Part shown: positions 22,926-32,300 of the stretch, one piece after another
How the letters are laid out: the number at the start of each line of letters is the position of its first letter
Position numbering within the stretch: position 1 is the stretch's first letter
Source: Streptomyces yangpuensis
GTDB taxonomy: Bacteria > Actinomycetota > Actinomycetes > Streptomycetales > Streptomycetaceae
NCBI RefSeq assembly: GCF_001005295.1
Contig: NZ_LBMK01000004.1
Coordinates: 264,651 to 328,650 of the forward strand
DNA length: 64,000 bases
Direction: 5' to 3'
Notes under the pieces: model-generated
What the model was told of the DNA's origin: nothing
Database searches by the model: none
What the model saw: only the letters and a program-made list of their open reading frames with translations
Position numbers and translations under genes: made by a program

Positions 22926-23603
22926 TCAGTGGTCCTTGTAGTAGTCCGTGAGGACGCAGCCCTTCACCAGGGCCGGTTCCTTGCGGAAGCCGCTCGGCGG
23001 CTTGAAGTCCGGGTGGCAGTTGAGCATGAGCAGTCCGGCCTGCGGCTGGAGCAGGGCGCTCATGCTGTCCGCGTCCTGGGACCCCATGGCGAAGTCCTGG
23101 CCGACGACGATGCCGCCGTCGGGGTTCCCGCCGTTGCCCTTCTTCGCCATCTCCGCCTTGAAGGCCGTCTGGAAGGCCTTCGCGTCCTTGTACAGGAGGA
23201 TCGTGGTGCGGTTCTGCCTGCCGCAGTAGCCGGTCTCCGTCACGCCGGCGGCCTTGTCGAACTCTGCGTTCGGGCCCGTCGGTCCGTCCTCGCCGTTGTC
23301 GGCGCTGACCTGGCGGCAGTCGGTGAAGCCGCCGATGAACCGGGCGGCCGCGGCCATGGTGCCCGCCTTCGGCAGCTTCTGGAACGCGGTGCCGTCCTTG
23401 GGCGCGTTCCCGTTGACCCCGCCGTTCTTGGTGGGGTTCTCCAGGGTGCCCTCGTGGGCACCGCCGTCGGTGCCTGGGCCCGTGCCGGTGTCGGAGCCGA
23501 TGCCGCCGAGGGTCTGGTCCTCACCGCCGCCGCAGGCGGTGAGGGTGAGCAGGGCCGTGACGGCCGCTGCCGATGCGAGCAGTTTCGTGGTGCGCGTGCG
23601 CAT
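22926..23603 (-). CDS. Secreted lipoprotein of unknown function
   Basis: A 225-residue lipoprotein. ATG 23603 has GGGGGAG seven bases upstream. The signal peptide ends in the lipobox LTLTAC (Cys24), predicting lipidation and anchoring at the outer face of the membrane. A Gly/Thr/Asp-rich linker follows, then a domain with four cysteines (DCRQV, GYCGRQN, LNCHPDF, KGCVLTD) that may form two disulfides. No family is recognised. It is divergent from the amino-acid permease across a 328-bp, relatively A/T-rich region. Confidence 0.72.
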   Translation of the reverse strand: MRTRTTKLLASAAAVTALLTLTACGGGEDQTLGGIGSDTGTGPGTDGGAHEGTLENPTKNGGVNGNAPKDGTAFQKLPKAGTMAAAARFIGGFTDCRQVSADNGEDGPTGPNAEFDKAAGVTETGYCGRQNRTTILLYKDAKAFQTAFKAEMAKKGNGGNPDGGIVVGQDFAMGSQDADSMSALLQPQAGLLMLNCHPDFKPPSGFRKEPALVKGCVLTDYYKDH

Positions 23604-23931
23604 GGTGACTCCCCCGTGCATGATCTTGAACCGCGGCGACTCTAGGCCGGTGGTCATGCGCGCGGCAAACCGGTCCCATGCGCCGTTACCACTGGTCACC
23701 GCAAAGTCACGAGGGAAACTTTGAAAAAGTGCAAATCGGACATGCCTGCGGTTTCCGTATGGTGAAAGCCTGCTGGCTGGCCCTGTTGAACCATCGTTGG
23801 ATGCCTGGATGAACCTTGCATTAAGCACTTGTGAACTGTCTCGACCTCAAGATTCCAAGGCTTCGGAGGCCTTTCCCTTCCGGACTTCGATCCTCCAGAT
23901 GTGGAAAACGCAGCATCTAACGTCCTGACCC
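23604..23931. other. Long A/T-richer intergenic leader before the permease gene
   Basis: 328 bp between the divergent lipoprotein and permease genes; no coding frame is supported. It is clearly less GC-rich than its neighbours (for example AAACTTTGAAAAAGTGCAAA near 23718 and TTGCATTAAGCACTTGTGAA near 23817). A UUCG-capped hairpin candidate (AAGGCTTCGGAGGCCTT) lies near 23858. The permease ATG has no ribosome site in front. Promoters for both genes are expected here, and a structured 5' leader is possible. Confidence 0.5.
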
Positions 23932-25482
23932 ATGACTCAGCTGGACGTTCGGCCTCAGGCCGGAGACACGGTAAGCGGCGTGGCCGGGGGCGTACGCGGC
24001 AAGGGACTCGGCGGCAATTCCGTCGGGCTCGTGGGCAACGCCGTCATCGGCGTATCGACGGTCGCCCCCGTCTACTGCCTGACGGCCACACTCGGTCCCA
24101 CGGTCAGCGAGGTCGGCGTCCAGATGCCGGCCATCTTCCTGGCCGGATTCATCCCCATGCTGCTGGTGGCCTTCGCCTACCGCGCCCTGAACAAGGCGGT
24201 CCCCGACTGCGGCACCTCCTTCACCTGGTCGGTCAAGGCCTTCGGCCCCCGCGTCGGCTGGATGTGCGGCTGGGGCCTGCTGGTCGCCACGGTCGTCGTG
24301 CTCTCCAACCTCGCCGGCGTGGCCACCAACTTCTTCTATCTCCTCGTGGGCGAACTGACCGGCAGCGCCGACCTCGCCGCGCTGGACGACAACAAGTTCG
24401 TCCACATCCTCACCACCCTGGTCTTCATCGCGATCGCCACCGCGATCAGCTACCGCGGCATCACCGCCACCAAGTGGGTCCAGTACGTCCTGGTCGGCCT
24501 TCAGCTCACGGTGCTGGCGATGTTCGCCTACCTGGCCATCACCAAGTCCGACGAGGTCGCGGGCTCGCTCGCCTTCTCGTGGTCCTGGATGAACCCCTTC
24601 GCCGTCGAGTCGCTCGCCGCCTTCACGGCCGGCCTCTCCCTCTCGATCTTCATCTACTGGGGCTGGGACGCCTGTCTGTCCGTCAACGAGGAGAGCGTCG
24701 GCAGCGCCAAGACGCCCGGCCGCGCCGCGATGCTCGCCATGGTCGTCATCGTCGCCTCGTACCTGGTCGTCGCCATCGCCGCCCAGATGTACGCCGGTGT
24801 CGGCACCGAGGGCAACGGCCTCGGCAACGAGCAGACCGCGGACAACGTTTTCGCCGCCCTCGCCGAGCCGATCATGGGCTCCGGTCTCGGGGTGCTGCTC
24901 TTCGTCGCGGTCCTGGCCTCCGCCGCCGCGAGCCTGCAGACCACCTTCATCCCGGTGGCGCGCACGGTCCTGTCGATGAGCACCTACGAAGCCCTGCCGT
25001 CCTCCTTCGCCAAGGTCCACCCCCGCTTCAAGACCCCGGGCCGCGCCACCGTCATGGCGGGCATCGCCACCGGCGTCTTCTACGCGGTGATGACACTGGT
25101 CAGCGAGAACGTCCTGATCGACACGATCTACGCCCTCGGCCTCATGATCTGCTTCTACTACTCGATCACGGCCTTCGCCTGCGTCTGGTTCTTCCGCGCG
25201 GACCTGCGCTCCTCGGCCCGCGACCTCCTGGTGAAGGGCATCCTGCCGGGCATCGGCGGCCTCATGCTCGCCGCGGTCTTCTGCCAGACGATGTACGACA
25301 TGTGGGACCCGGCCTACGGCTCCGGCTCGTCGCTCTTCGGCGTGGGCAGCGTCTTCATCATCGGAGTGGGCCTGCTCCTCCTGGGCGTGGTCGTCATGCT
25401 GATCACCCAGCGCCGCAGCCCGGCCTTCTTCCGCGGCGAGGTCCTGACGAAGTCCACCCCGGCGCTGGTGGTCGAGGACTGA
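23932..25482 (+). CDS. APC-superfamily amino-acid permease
   Basis: A 516-residue integral membrane transporter with about 12 hydrophobic helices. The opening GLGGNSVGLVGNAVIGVSTV then APVYC and the helix-2 region IFLAGFIPMLLVAFAYRALN are typical of the amino acid-polyamine-organocation superfamily. ALNKAVPDCGTSFTWSVKAF, WGWDACLSVNEE and the late TPGRATVMAGIATGVFYAVM also fit. It should import amino acids or amines with a proton; the substrate is not readable. The ATG lacks a standard ribosome site, so it may be translated from a structured or leaderless mRNA. A 14-bp-stem terminator follows. Confidence 0.88.
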   Translation: MTQLDVRPQAGDTVSGVAGGVRGKGLGGNSVGLVGNAVIGVSTVAPVYCLTATLGPTVSEVGVQMPAIFLAGFIPMLLVAFAYRALNKAVPDCGTSFTWSVKAFGPRVGWMCGWGLLVATVVVLSNLAGVATNFFYLLVGELTGSADLAALDDNKFVHILTTLVFIAIATAISYRGITATKWVQYVLVGLQLTVLAMFAYLAITKSDEVAGSLAFSWSWMNPFAVESLAAFTAGLSLSIFIYWGWDACLSVNEESVGSAKTPGRAAMLAMVVIVASYLVVAIAAQMYAGVGTEGNGLGNEQTADNVFAALAEPIMGSGLGVLLFVAVLASAAASLQTTFIPVARTVLSMSTYEALPSSFAKVHPRFKTPGRATVMAGIATGVFYAVMTLVSENVLIDTIYALGLMICFYYSITAFACVWFFRADLRSSARDLLVKGILPGIGGLMLAAVFCQTMYDMWDPAYGSGSSLFGVGSVFIIGVGLLLLGVVVMLITQRRSPAFFRGEVLTKSTPALVVED

Positions 25483-25516
25483 CCCCCGTGCCGAACGCAC
25501 CCGCCGAGTCATCCCC

Positions 25517-25551
25517 GCGGCCCCGGATCGATCCCCCCGATCCGGGGCCGC
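25517..25551. terminator. Bidirectional terminator
   Basis: GCGGCCCCGGATCG (25517-25530) pairs perfectly with 25538-25551 across a 7-nt loop, between the permease and the convergent HigA-like gene. Confidence 0.85.
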
Positions 25552-25575
25552 CGGCGTCCCCGGCGGCCGTTCCGC

Positions 25576-25917
25576 CTACCCGAGGAGGTACTGCTCGTCC
25601 CCGAATTCGGCCACGATCTTGAGCTTGCCGCCGAGGGCGCGTACGTAGGCGGCGAGGGTCTCGACCTCGCTGCGTGCGAGCTCCCCGTTCTCGATCCGGG
25701 AGACCCGGGCCTGGGTGACTCCCATGGCCTCGGCCACCTGGACCTGCGTGGTGTGCTGTCGCTTGCGTACTTCGGCCAGTCGGTGCGCGCGGACGACGGC
25801 GATCATCTCGGCCGCGCCGCGGTCGATCTCCGCCCGTTCGGCGGGGGAGAAGCCGAAGTCCTCGACGACGTCCTCCCAGCGGGCGGCCCGCGCAGAGCCG
25901 TCGGGTGTCTGTGTCAT
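25576..25917 (-). CDS. HigA-like XRE antitoxin
   Basis: A 113-residue protein with a complete XRE helix-turn-helix in its second half (HTTQVQVAEAMGVTQARVSR then IENGE), preceded by a helical segment (ERAEIDRGAAEMIAVVRAHRL). It is the second gene of an operon: its ATG at 25917 overlaps the stop of the HigB-like gene by 4 bp. Toxin-first order is characteristic of higBA modules. It should neutralise the toxin and repress the shared promoter. Confidence 0.82.
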   Translation of the reverse strand: MTQTPDGSARAARWEDVVEDFGFSPAERAEIDRGAAEMIAVVRAHRLAEVRKRQHTTQVQVAEAMGVTQARVSRIENGELARSEVETLAAYVRALGGKLKIVAEFGDEQYLLG

Positions 25918-26285
25918 GGTGTGTCCTCCTCCGATTGCGTCAGGTAATCCTCGTACGCCTTCTCGGCCCGGGGAATCGCGGACCGGTACCAGCCCTGCCA
26001 GTCGCCGGCCTTGTCTCCGCCGACGAGGAACACCGCTCGTCGCAGCGGGTCGAATACGAACAGCAGCCGGACTTCGGTACCCCCGGACGATCCGGGGCGC
26101 AGCTCCTTGAGATTGGCCAACCGGGATCCTCTGATGGTGTCCACGAAGGGGCGACCCATGGCTGGACCCTCGTGCCTCAGCGCCGTGATGGCCTTGCTGA
26201 TCTGAATCAGCGTGGGCCGGTCGTCCCGCCGCAGGCTGTGCAGCCAGGAAAGAGCAGGCTCCACGATGATCACGTCCCAGTCCAC
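25914..26285 (-). CDS. HigB-like (RelE superfamily) toxin
   Basis: A 123-residue protein of the phage Gp49/HigB type. Typical segments are LSWLHSLRRDDRPTLIQISK (first helices), GRPFVDTIRGSRLANLKELR, and EVRLLFVFDPLRRAVFLVGG then DKAGDWQGWY. Such toxins cleave mRNA on the ribosome; the basic residues in the LKELRPG and VRLLF strands fit. The GTG start at 26285 has a strong GGGAGGGAAGG just upstream. It is followed by the HigA-like antitoxin with a 4-bp overlap. Confidence 0.82.
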   Translation of the reverse strand: MDWDVIIVEPALSWLHSLRRDDRPTLIQISKAITALRHEGPAMGRPFVDTIRGSRLANLKELRPGSSGGTEVRLLFVFDPLRRAVFLVGGDKAGDWQGWYRSAIPRAEKAYEDYLTQSEEDTP

Positions 26286-26300
26286 GAACCTTCCCTCCCG

Positions 26301-26328
26301 AGTATGACAGGTGCGGCATATTACGCAA
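26301..26328 (-). promoter_or_regulatory. Predicted promoter of the HigBA-like operon
   Basis: On the minus strand TTGCGT (26328-26323), a 16-bp spacer and CATACT (26306-26301) resemble a housekeeping -35/-10 pair, placed 16-43 bp before the GTG start. The region is A/T-richer than the coding DNA. Confidence 0.45.
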
Positions 26329-26420
26329 GTGTTGTATGGGTGTGGGGGTGGATGGAAGGGAGTCACTCCAAAGGGGTGGGCGGGTGGTGACCCGGGGACG
26401 GGGGGGTCGTTGGGACGGGC

Positions 26421-26717
26421 ATGACTGTCATGAAGCGCACCCTTGCCGCCCTGGTCCTGTCCGGGGGCGCCGCCCTCGCACTCGTTCCCGCCGCGCACGC
26501 CGCCGACGAGCCGTCCGCGGCGACCGGGGCGGCGCCGCTCGTCGGACGCGTCGTCGAGATCGCCGACCACCCCGCGCAGACCGTCCAGGACACGAAGACG
26601 GCGGTCGCGGTGACCCAGGGCGCGGTCGGCTCCGCCGCGAAGGCGACCGACAGCTCACTCGGGGGTGCGGGGTCGGCCCTGGACGCCGGGCTGCCGAAGA
26701 CCCCGAAGGTCGACTGA
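26421..26717 (+). CDS. Small secreted Ala-rich protein
   Basis: A 98-residue exported protein (or 95 residues if translation starts at the second Met, 26430). The signal peptide MKRTLAALVLSGGAALALVP ends at an AHA-type cleavage site. The mature part is Ala/Thr/Val-rich and lacks cysteines and aromatic residues. Small proteins of this kind are common in Streptomyces and have no assigned role. No operon partner. A short low-GC promoter region separates it from the divergent HigB-like gene. Confidence 0.55.
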   Translation: MTVMKRTLAALVLSGGAALALVPAAHAADEPSAATGAAPLVGRVVEIADHPAQTVQDTKTAVAVTQGAVGSAAKATDSSLGGAGSALDAGLPKTPKVD

Positions 26718-26793
26718 TCCCGGCCGGTACGGGCAGCGGTACGGCGGCCGGAGGCGTTCGTCGCCGGGCACGGGATCGGTCCTCGGTCCTCTC

Positions 26794-26915
26794 TCAGGGC
26801 CGCCGGCGCGGGGCGTCGTAGTCCGGGCCGTCCGGGCCAGGGAAGTGGAACGGCATGCCGAGGTGGTCCGCCAGGGCGCGGCCCGCCTCGGTGGCGGCCT
26901 TGAGGGGATTTCGGC
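26794..26915 (-). pseudogene. 3'-end remnant of an unidentified gene
   Basis: The minus frame ending at TGA 26794-26796 reads NPLKAATEAGRALADHLG then MPFHFPGPDGPDYDAPRRP, with strong third-position G/C. No ATG, GTG or TTG start exists between this coding-like stretch and the next upstream stop, and the G/C bias fades beyond about 26905, where the divergent reductase promoter begins. It looks like the last 35-40 codons of a gene whose front was lost. The family was not identified. Confidence 0.4.
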
Positions 26916-26966
26916 CGCCCGCACGCGGACGGAATGGCTCCGCAAGCAGCGGAAGTTGCAGGTCAC

Positions 26967-27584
26967 ATGACGACCGACAGACTTACCGATGCTGACCGTT
27001 CGTTCCTCTTCGTCCTCGGCAGCTCCCGCCCGGACGGCAATACCGAGATCCTCGCCCGGGCGGCGGCCGAGCAGCTGCCCGCCGACATTCCGCAGTGCTG
27101 GGTGGACCTGGCGAAGGACCCGCTGCCCGACTTCCAGGACGGCCGCCACGAGGACGGGACCTGGCCGGTGGGCGGGCGCGAGGAGGAGCTGCGCCGGCTC
27201 ACCCTGGAGGCCACCGACATCGTGATCGCCTCGCCCCTGTACTGGTACACCGTCTCGGCGAACACCAAGCGCTACCTCGACTACTGGTCCGGCTGGCTCG
27301 GTGTTCCCGGCCTGGACTTCAAGAAGCGGATGGCCGGCCGCACCCTGTGGGGCGTCACGGCGATGGCCGAGGAGGACGAGGCCCGCGCCGACGGGCTGAT
27401 CACCGCCCTCAACCACTCCGCGGCCTACCTGGGGATGCGCTTCGGCGGGGTCCTGCTCGGCAACGGCTCCCGCCCCGGCCAGGTGCGGAACGACGAGCGC
27501 GCGATCACCCGCGCCAAGACCTTCTTCGCACGCGAGGCCCCGCTCGCCCGGTTCCCCGGCGAGGAGGAGACCGGGGAGCGGTGA
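26967..27584 (+). CDS. NADPH-dependent FMN reductase / flavodoxin-like oxidoreductase
   Basis: A 205-residue flavodoxin-fold protein. The flavin phosphate loop is visible as LGSSRPDGNTEIL near residue 17, then IVIASPLYWYTVSANTKRYL with the typical SPLYW turn, and TLWGVTAMAEEDE. These fit the NAD(P)H-dependent FMN reductase family, which supplies reduced flavin or reduces quinones. ATG 26967 has a weak GCAGGT site. It could in principle feed the LLM monooxygenase with FMNH2, but this is inference because it is not in the same operon. Confidence 0.78.
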   Translation: MTTDRLTDADRSFLFVLGSSRPDGNTEILARAAAEQLPADIPQCWVDLAKDPLPDFQDGRHEDGTWPVGGREEELRRLTLEATDIVIASPLYWYTVSANTKRYLDYWSGWLGVPGLDFKKRMAGRTLWGVTAMAEEDEARADGLITALNHSAAYLGMRFGGVLLGNGSRPGQVRNDERAITRAKTFFAREAPLARFPGEEETGER

Positions 27585-27596
27585 CCGCGCCGCCGT

Positions 27597-27845
27597 TCAG
27601 CGGGTGGCGGTGACGCCGCCCAGGAACGCGGTCCAGACGTCCGGGGTGACGGCCAGCTCGGGGCCGGCCGTCACCTTGGAGTCCCGGACGTGCACGGCGC
27701 CGGGGCAGGCGGCGACCTCGACGCAGCTGTCGCCTTCGCTGCCGCTGTACGTGGACTTGTGCCAGGAGAGGGCGACCTCGACGCAGCTGTCGCCGTCGCC
27801 GCTGCTGTAACTGCTCTTGAACCACCGCAGCCGGGAGCTCTTCAC
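27597..27845 (-). CDS. DUF397 protein with duplicated core
   Basis: An 82-residue DUF397 protein. Its GTG start overlaps the stop of the upstream XRE regulator (GTGA). The family motif appears twice: FKSSYSSGDGDSCVEVA and HKSTYSGSEGDSCVEVA, then VHVRDSKVTAGPELAVTPDV and a WTAFLGGV end. At DNA level a segment of about 60 bp is repeated (27711-27733 versus 27771-27793 are near identical). Single-copy members have about 60-70 residues, so this one gained an internal duplication. DUF397 proteins are encoded beside XRE-DUF5753 regulators (WhiJ-type systems) and are thought to modulate them. Confidence 0.85.
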   Translation of the reverse strand: MKSSRLRWFKSSYSSGDGDSCVEVALSWHKSTYSGSEGDSCVEVAACPGAVHVRDSKVTAGPELAVTPDVWTAFLGGVTATR

Positions 27846-28678
27846 AGGGATCCTCGCCTTCGCATCAACAGGCCGGCGGTGTCCGCCGGATTGAGGGCCT
27901 GGATGCGAAGTTTGGCATACCGGAGGTGGAGGAGGCTGAGGTCCTTCGGGTCGGTCAGCACACGGCCCGACTGCTGTCCCTCGCTGTATCCCATCCATTC
28001 GTGGTCCTGGGTTTCGAGGAGTTGGAAGGCGCCTCCGAGACCGGCGTGTTCGGGGCTGACCAGCGGCATGATCTGCAGGTCCACGTTGGGCAGTCGACCG
28101 CACTCCAGCAGGTGGTCGATCAGCTGGCGGCTCACCTCCGGGCCACCGGTCTGCCTCAGGATCACCGCCTCGTCGATGATGAAGCTGAAGACGGTGTAGG
28201 GGGTGCGGCAGAGCAGCCGCTGGCGCTCCAGCCTGGCTGTGATGCGCTCCTCGACCTCCTCGAAGGCGGGCGGCGGCAGGACGGCGTCCACCAGTGCCCG
28301 GGCGTACGATTCGGGCTGGAGCAGGCCAGGGACGGACCGGCACTCGTAGGTGTTGAGGATGACGGCGCCCTCCTCCAACTCCGCCCACCGGCGAAACCAT
28401 GAGGCAAGGCCGCGCCGGCGCGTCAGCTGCTTCGCGGCGATGTCGATGACGCCGAAGGTGTCCAGGACCGCTTCCGTCTTGTTCACGAACTTCTGCGACG
28501 GGTGGCGGCGGCCCTGCTCGACCGAGCCGACGTACTGCACCGAGTACCCGATCAGCGGCGCCAGCTGCTCCTGGGTCAGGCCGGCGCGTTTGCGGGAGGC
28601 CTTGACCGTCTCGCCGAAGCTGCGCAGGTTGTCGTCCGGCTCGACCTCGCCGTCACCGCTGTCCTCGGCACTCACCAT
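27842..28678 (-). CDS. XRE-DUF5753 (WhiJ-type) regulator
   Basis: A 278-residue regulator. An N-terminal helix-turn-helix (GLTQEQLAPLIGYSVQYVGS then VEQGRRHPS) is followed by the DUF5753 ligand or partner domain (ECRSVPGLLQPESYARALVD, EAVILRQTGG, LQIMPLV, FQLLETQDHEWMGYSEGQ). ATG 28678 has GGGGAGGTGACC upstream. It is coupled to the DUF397 gene by a 4-bp overlap and divergent from an anti-sigma-type ATPase, the classic Streptomyces triad linked to development. A 29-bp inverted repeat in the divergent gap is a likely operator. Confidence 0.88.
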   Translation of the reverse strand: MVSAEDSGDGEVEPDDNLRSFGETVKASRKRAGLTQEQLAPLIGYSVQYVGSVEQGRRHPSQKFVNKTEAVLDTFGVIDIAAKQLTRRRGLASWFRRWAELEEGAVILNTYECRSVPGLLQPESYARALVDAVLPPPAFEEVEERITARLERQRLLCRTPYTVFSFIIDEAVILRQTGGPEVSRQLIDHLLECGRLPNVDLQIMPLVSPEHAGLGGAFQLLETQDHEWMGYSEGQQSGRVLTDPKDLSLLHLRYAKLRIQALNPADTAGLLMRRRGSL

Positions 28679-28736
28679 GGCGGTCACCTCCCCGACAGGA
28701 AGGTTCACGCACCGTGACTCCGCCTGTCCAGGGAAC

Positions 28737-28765
28737 GGACTCGTACAGTTGGTTTGTACGAGTCC
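28737..28765. promoter_or_regulatory. Inverted-repeat operator of the XRE/DUF397/ATPase triad
   Basis: GGACTCGTAC (28737-28746) and GTACGAGTCC (28756-28765) are perfect 10-bp arms around a 9-nt A/T-rich centre, midway between the divergent XRE and ATPase genes. Likely bound by the adjacent XRE protein. Confidence 0.65.
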
Positions 28766-28808
28766 GGGTGGTGTTGAACGAGCCTGCTCGGGCGGGATGT
28801 TGGCGCCC

Positions 28809-29255
28809 ATGACCGCACCTTCCGGCCGCGCCCGGACCCTCGTACGCGTGTTCACTCAGCGTTTCACCAGCACCCGCCGCGGGGCCCGGCTCGCACGGCA
28901 GCTGGCCCTCGTCGAGCTCGACGCGTGGGGCTTCCCCGAATCCACCGGCCTGTCCGCGGACACCGGGCTCCTCGTGGCCGAGCTCGCCGCCAACGCCGTC
29001 CGCCACGGCCGCGTTTCGGGACGGGACTTCGAGCTGAAGCTGACGCTCCTGGAGGACGTCCTGCGCATCGAGGTCTCCGACGCCCGCCGCGACCGCCGCC
29101 CGGCGGTGCAGCCGCACGCGTACGGGGCGGAGTCCGGCTACGGCCTGCGCATCGTGGACGCCGTCGCCACCGACTGGGGCGTCACGGACCGCATCGTCGG
29201 CAAGACGGTCTGGGCCGAGCTGGCCCGGAGGCGCCCCCCTGCGGAGCCCTTCTAG
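28809..29255 (+). CDS. RsbW-like histidine-kinase-type ATP-binding protein
   Basis: A 148-residue single HATPase domain. The N box is visible in LLVAELAANAVRHGRVSGRD, the G1 region as LRIEVSDARRDRRP, and the G2 region as SGYGLRIVDAVATDWG. There is no His acceptor domain, so it belongs to the RsbW/SpoIIAB-like group of ATPases common beside XRE-DUF5753 genes. An in-frame ATG at 28797 is an alternative start. It is divergent from the XRE/DUF397 genes, sharing their control region. Confidence 0.85.
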   Translation: MTAPSGRARTLVRVFTQRFTSTRRGARLARQLALVELDAWGFPESTGLSADTGLLVAELAANAVRHGRVSGRDFELKLTLLEDVLRIEVSDARRDRRPAVQPHAYGAESGYGLRIVDAVATDWGVTDRIVGKTVWAELARRRPPAEPF

Positions 29256-29324
29256 GGGGTGGATAAGCTCCGCCTGCCCGTCGTGTGAGGGACACAGGAC
29301 GAGGACGGCTGAGCTGGGGGCTCC

Positions 29325-32300
29325 ATGAGATTGCTGCCGATGGGCAGAAGAGTGCGCGAGAGACCGGGGAGGGGCAGGGCCGCGGTCGCCTCCGGGGCCC
29401 TGCTGCTCTCCGTACTGGCGTCGTTCACCGGTCAGGCGGGGGCCGCCGCCGCGGCGACGCAGCCGCCCGCCGCCACGGCCACCACCGCCTCACCGCAGTC
29501 CGGCGCGTCCGTCGCCACCGCCCCCGAGGCGGGCCCCACGGCCGCCGCGCCGAAGAAGGATCCGGCGGGAGACCGCGAGGCCGTCCTGAGCTCGCTCCAG
29601 CAGAGCGGCCAGGCCGCCGGCGCCTGCCCGACGGCCCTGCAGCCGAGCACGATCGTCACCTGTGCGGTCGAGGCCAACACGACGGCGTCCTTCTCCTTCG
29701 CGGTGCCCGCACCGGACGTGCTCGTCCTGCAGCTCGCCACCTCGCCCGGCATCCTCCGGCCCAAGCTGGTGTCGCCCACGGGCGCCACCGTGACCTGCGA
29801 GCACGTGCGCGGCTCGGGGGACTACACCTACGGGGCGTTCCGCTGCCCCGCCGCCCAGGCGGGCACCTACACGATGAAGGTCGAGAACGGCACGGGTTCG
29901 CAGACCTCGATCTGGACCTCGTACCTGCCGCTGGCCTCGTCCACGACCTGCACCACCGTCGCTCCAGCCGACCGCAGGCTCGGCGCGCCCAAGGTGTTCC
30001 AGGGCTCGCTGCCGGCCGGCTCGGCGGGTGACTGCTACGCGCTGGGCCTGGCCGCGAACGATGTACTGCGCAGCTACTCCTCCTCGAAGGAGGTCCACCA
30101 CAGCGTCTACGACGCGACCGGCAAGCAGATCTGCGCCAGTGGCTACGACTGGCTGAACACCGAGAGCGCCGCGCTCGACTGCAAGCTCACCGGAACCGCG
30201 CCGTTCCGGATGATGGCGGTCCGCTCGGACGGTGCGAGCCAGCAGGCCTACGACCTCACCCTGGCCCGTCTTTCCCGGCCCGAGGGCTGCGCGCTGGTGG
30301 AGCCGCAGGCGTTCGGGGTCTCCCCGGACCTGACCGCCACCGCACGCTGCCGGATCCTGCGGGTCGCCCAGCCCGCCTGGCACTCCTTCGGCCCCGTCGC
30401 CTCCGGTACGGCCCCTGCCGGAACGCTGTTCGACGCGGCCGGTGCCGCAGTACCCGGACTCTGCCAGTACGGCGCGTGCGACCTGCCCGCCGGAGACCAC
30501 ACGTGGGCGGCCACTCCCAGGCCCGAGGCCCCCACCGCCTTCGGCATGGCCTTGCACTCCGCCAAGGAGACCCGCGGCTGCACCGCCACCCACGACAACG
30601 GTCTCGTCGCCGGGGCGGCGACCGGCACCTTCGGTGGCCCCGGGCAGAAGCTGTGCCTGAGCCTGCCGACCGCCTCGGGCAAGGGCGTGTACCTGCTGGA
30701 CCGGACGCCCGCCGGCGGGAAGGCCGTCAGCGCGGTGGTGTACGACGCGGCCGGCCTCAAGCAGTGCGAGTACTCCGGCTACTACCCCGTCTGCAAGCTG
30801 ACCGGTACCGCGCCCTTCCGGGCCGTCCTGACCGGCACTCCGGCACAGGCCTACGGCCTGGCGGTCCACCGGACCGGTGAGCCCGCGGGGTGCGCGTCCT
30901 GGCCGCGGACCGGCTTCGACGGATCGGCCGGAGCGGAGGTCTCGCTGACCGCCGACGGCCGGCAGTCCTGCCTGAGCCTGCCCGCCGACCAGCACTCGCC
31001 GGCCGAGGTGCTGGCCTACTCCCAGCCCGTCGGCCGGGAGGGAGCGACCTTCTATGTCGCCGACGCCGCGGGCAACGTCGCGTGCCTCGGCGGCGCCGTC
31101 CTGCCGTGCCCCCTGACCGTCGGTACCCCGTACACCGTGATGCTGGTCGGCGGGGCCGACACCTACAAGCTGGCACGGCGCGACGTCTCGGCGGCGGCGA
31201 ACTGCACCGCCCCGGTGTCGACGAAGGTCGGCGGCCAGGCCGTGCCCTTCGACCTGACCTCGCCGCTCGACGCGCGCTGCGTGCGGATCACCGGCGCCAC
31301 CACCGACAAGTTCTGGCTGAGCGCCCGGACGGCCGGCGTCAGGGACGACCCCTCAGCGACGCTGCAGGTGGTCGACTCCGGCGGCAGGTTCCTGTGCCGG
31401 CAGTACGCCGTCGCCTGCCGGGTCACCGGATCCACGTCGTACGTCGCGATCGTCCACACCGAGAACCACGCGGGCAAGCCGGTCCACGCCGACGTGGACA
31501 CCTGGAAGGTCGGCACGTCCGCGGGCTGGGTGCCCGAGTGCACCGCGAACCGGATCTCGGCGGACGGCTTCCCCGAGCGCAGCGGAGTGCTGACGCAGGC
31601 CTCCACCGCCTACTGCGCGGTCGTCGACATGAAGCCCTCGCAGAGTTTCGGCGTGACCGGACACAGCACGTCCAACGACCTCGCCAGCCCCGCCACCCCC
31701 GAACTGAGCCTGCTCGGCGCCCAGGGATGGGAAGGCTCCGGTACCTCGTCCGGGTACCGGTGCGAGGGCGGGTTCAGCACCCGGTGCTCGGTCGAGAGCG
31801 GCGCGAAGGCGGGCCAGGCCGTGCTGATGCTGAGCGCGGCCAGGACCGTCCTGCCGGTCGAGTTCACCATGCGGGGATCCTGCATCACGGTGTGCAGCGG
31901 GCCGCAGCAGCCGGCCCCGTGGGTGACCTCCATCAGCCCGGCGACCGGGCCCGCCGGGACGTGGAACCAGGCGGTCGTCCACGGGGTGGACCTCACCCTC
32001 GGCTCCTACCTCCAGCTGATGCCGAGCGGCTCGCAGTTCGCCGGCGGCCCCTACCTGAAGCCGCTCTCGGTGAGCCCTGACGGGACCTCGATGAAGGTTC
32101 TCGTGGACGCGACCGGCCTGCAGCCCGGCCTGTACGACGTGGGCCTCTACATCGGGCACCGGATCACCAAGGCGTACACGGTGACGGCGCCGACGACCGC
32201 CACCGAGAGCCGGTTCGTGCCGCACGGCCCCGCGCGGTTCCTGGACACCCGTGACGGTACGGGTGCGAAGAAGGAGCGGGTCGGTCCGGGCGGGGTCGTC

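Noticed and set aside
23604-23931. A known amino-acid riboswitch before the permease
   Set aside because: I could not match the leader to the conserved cores of lysine, glycine, glutamine or other known classes.
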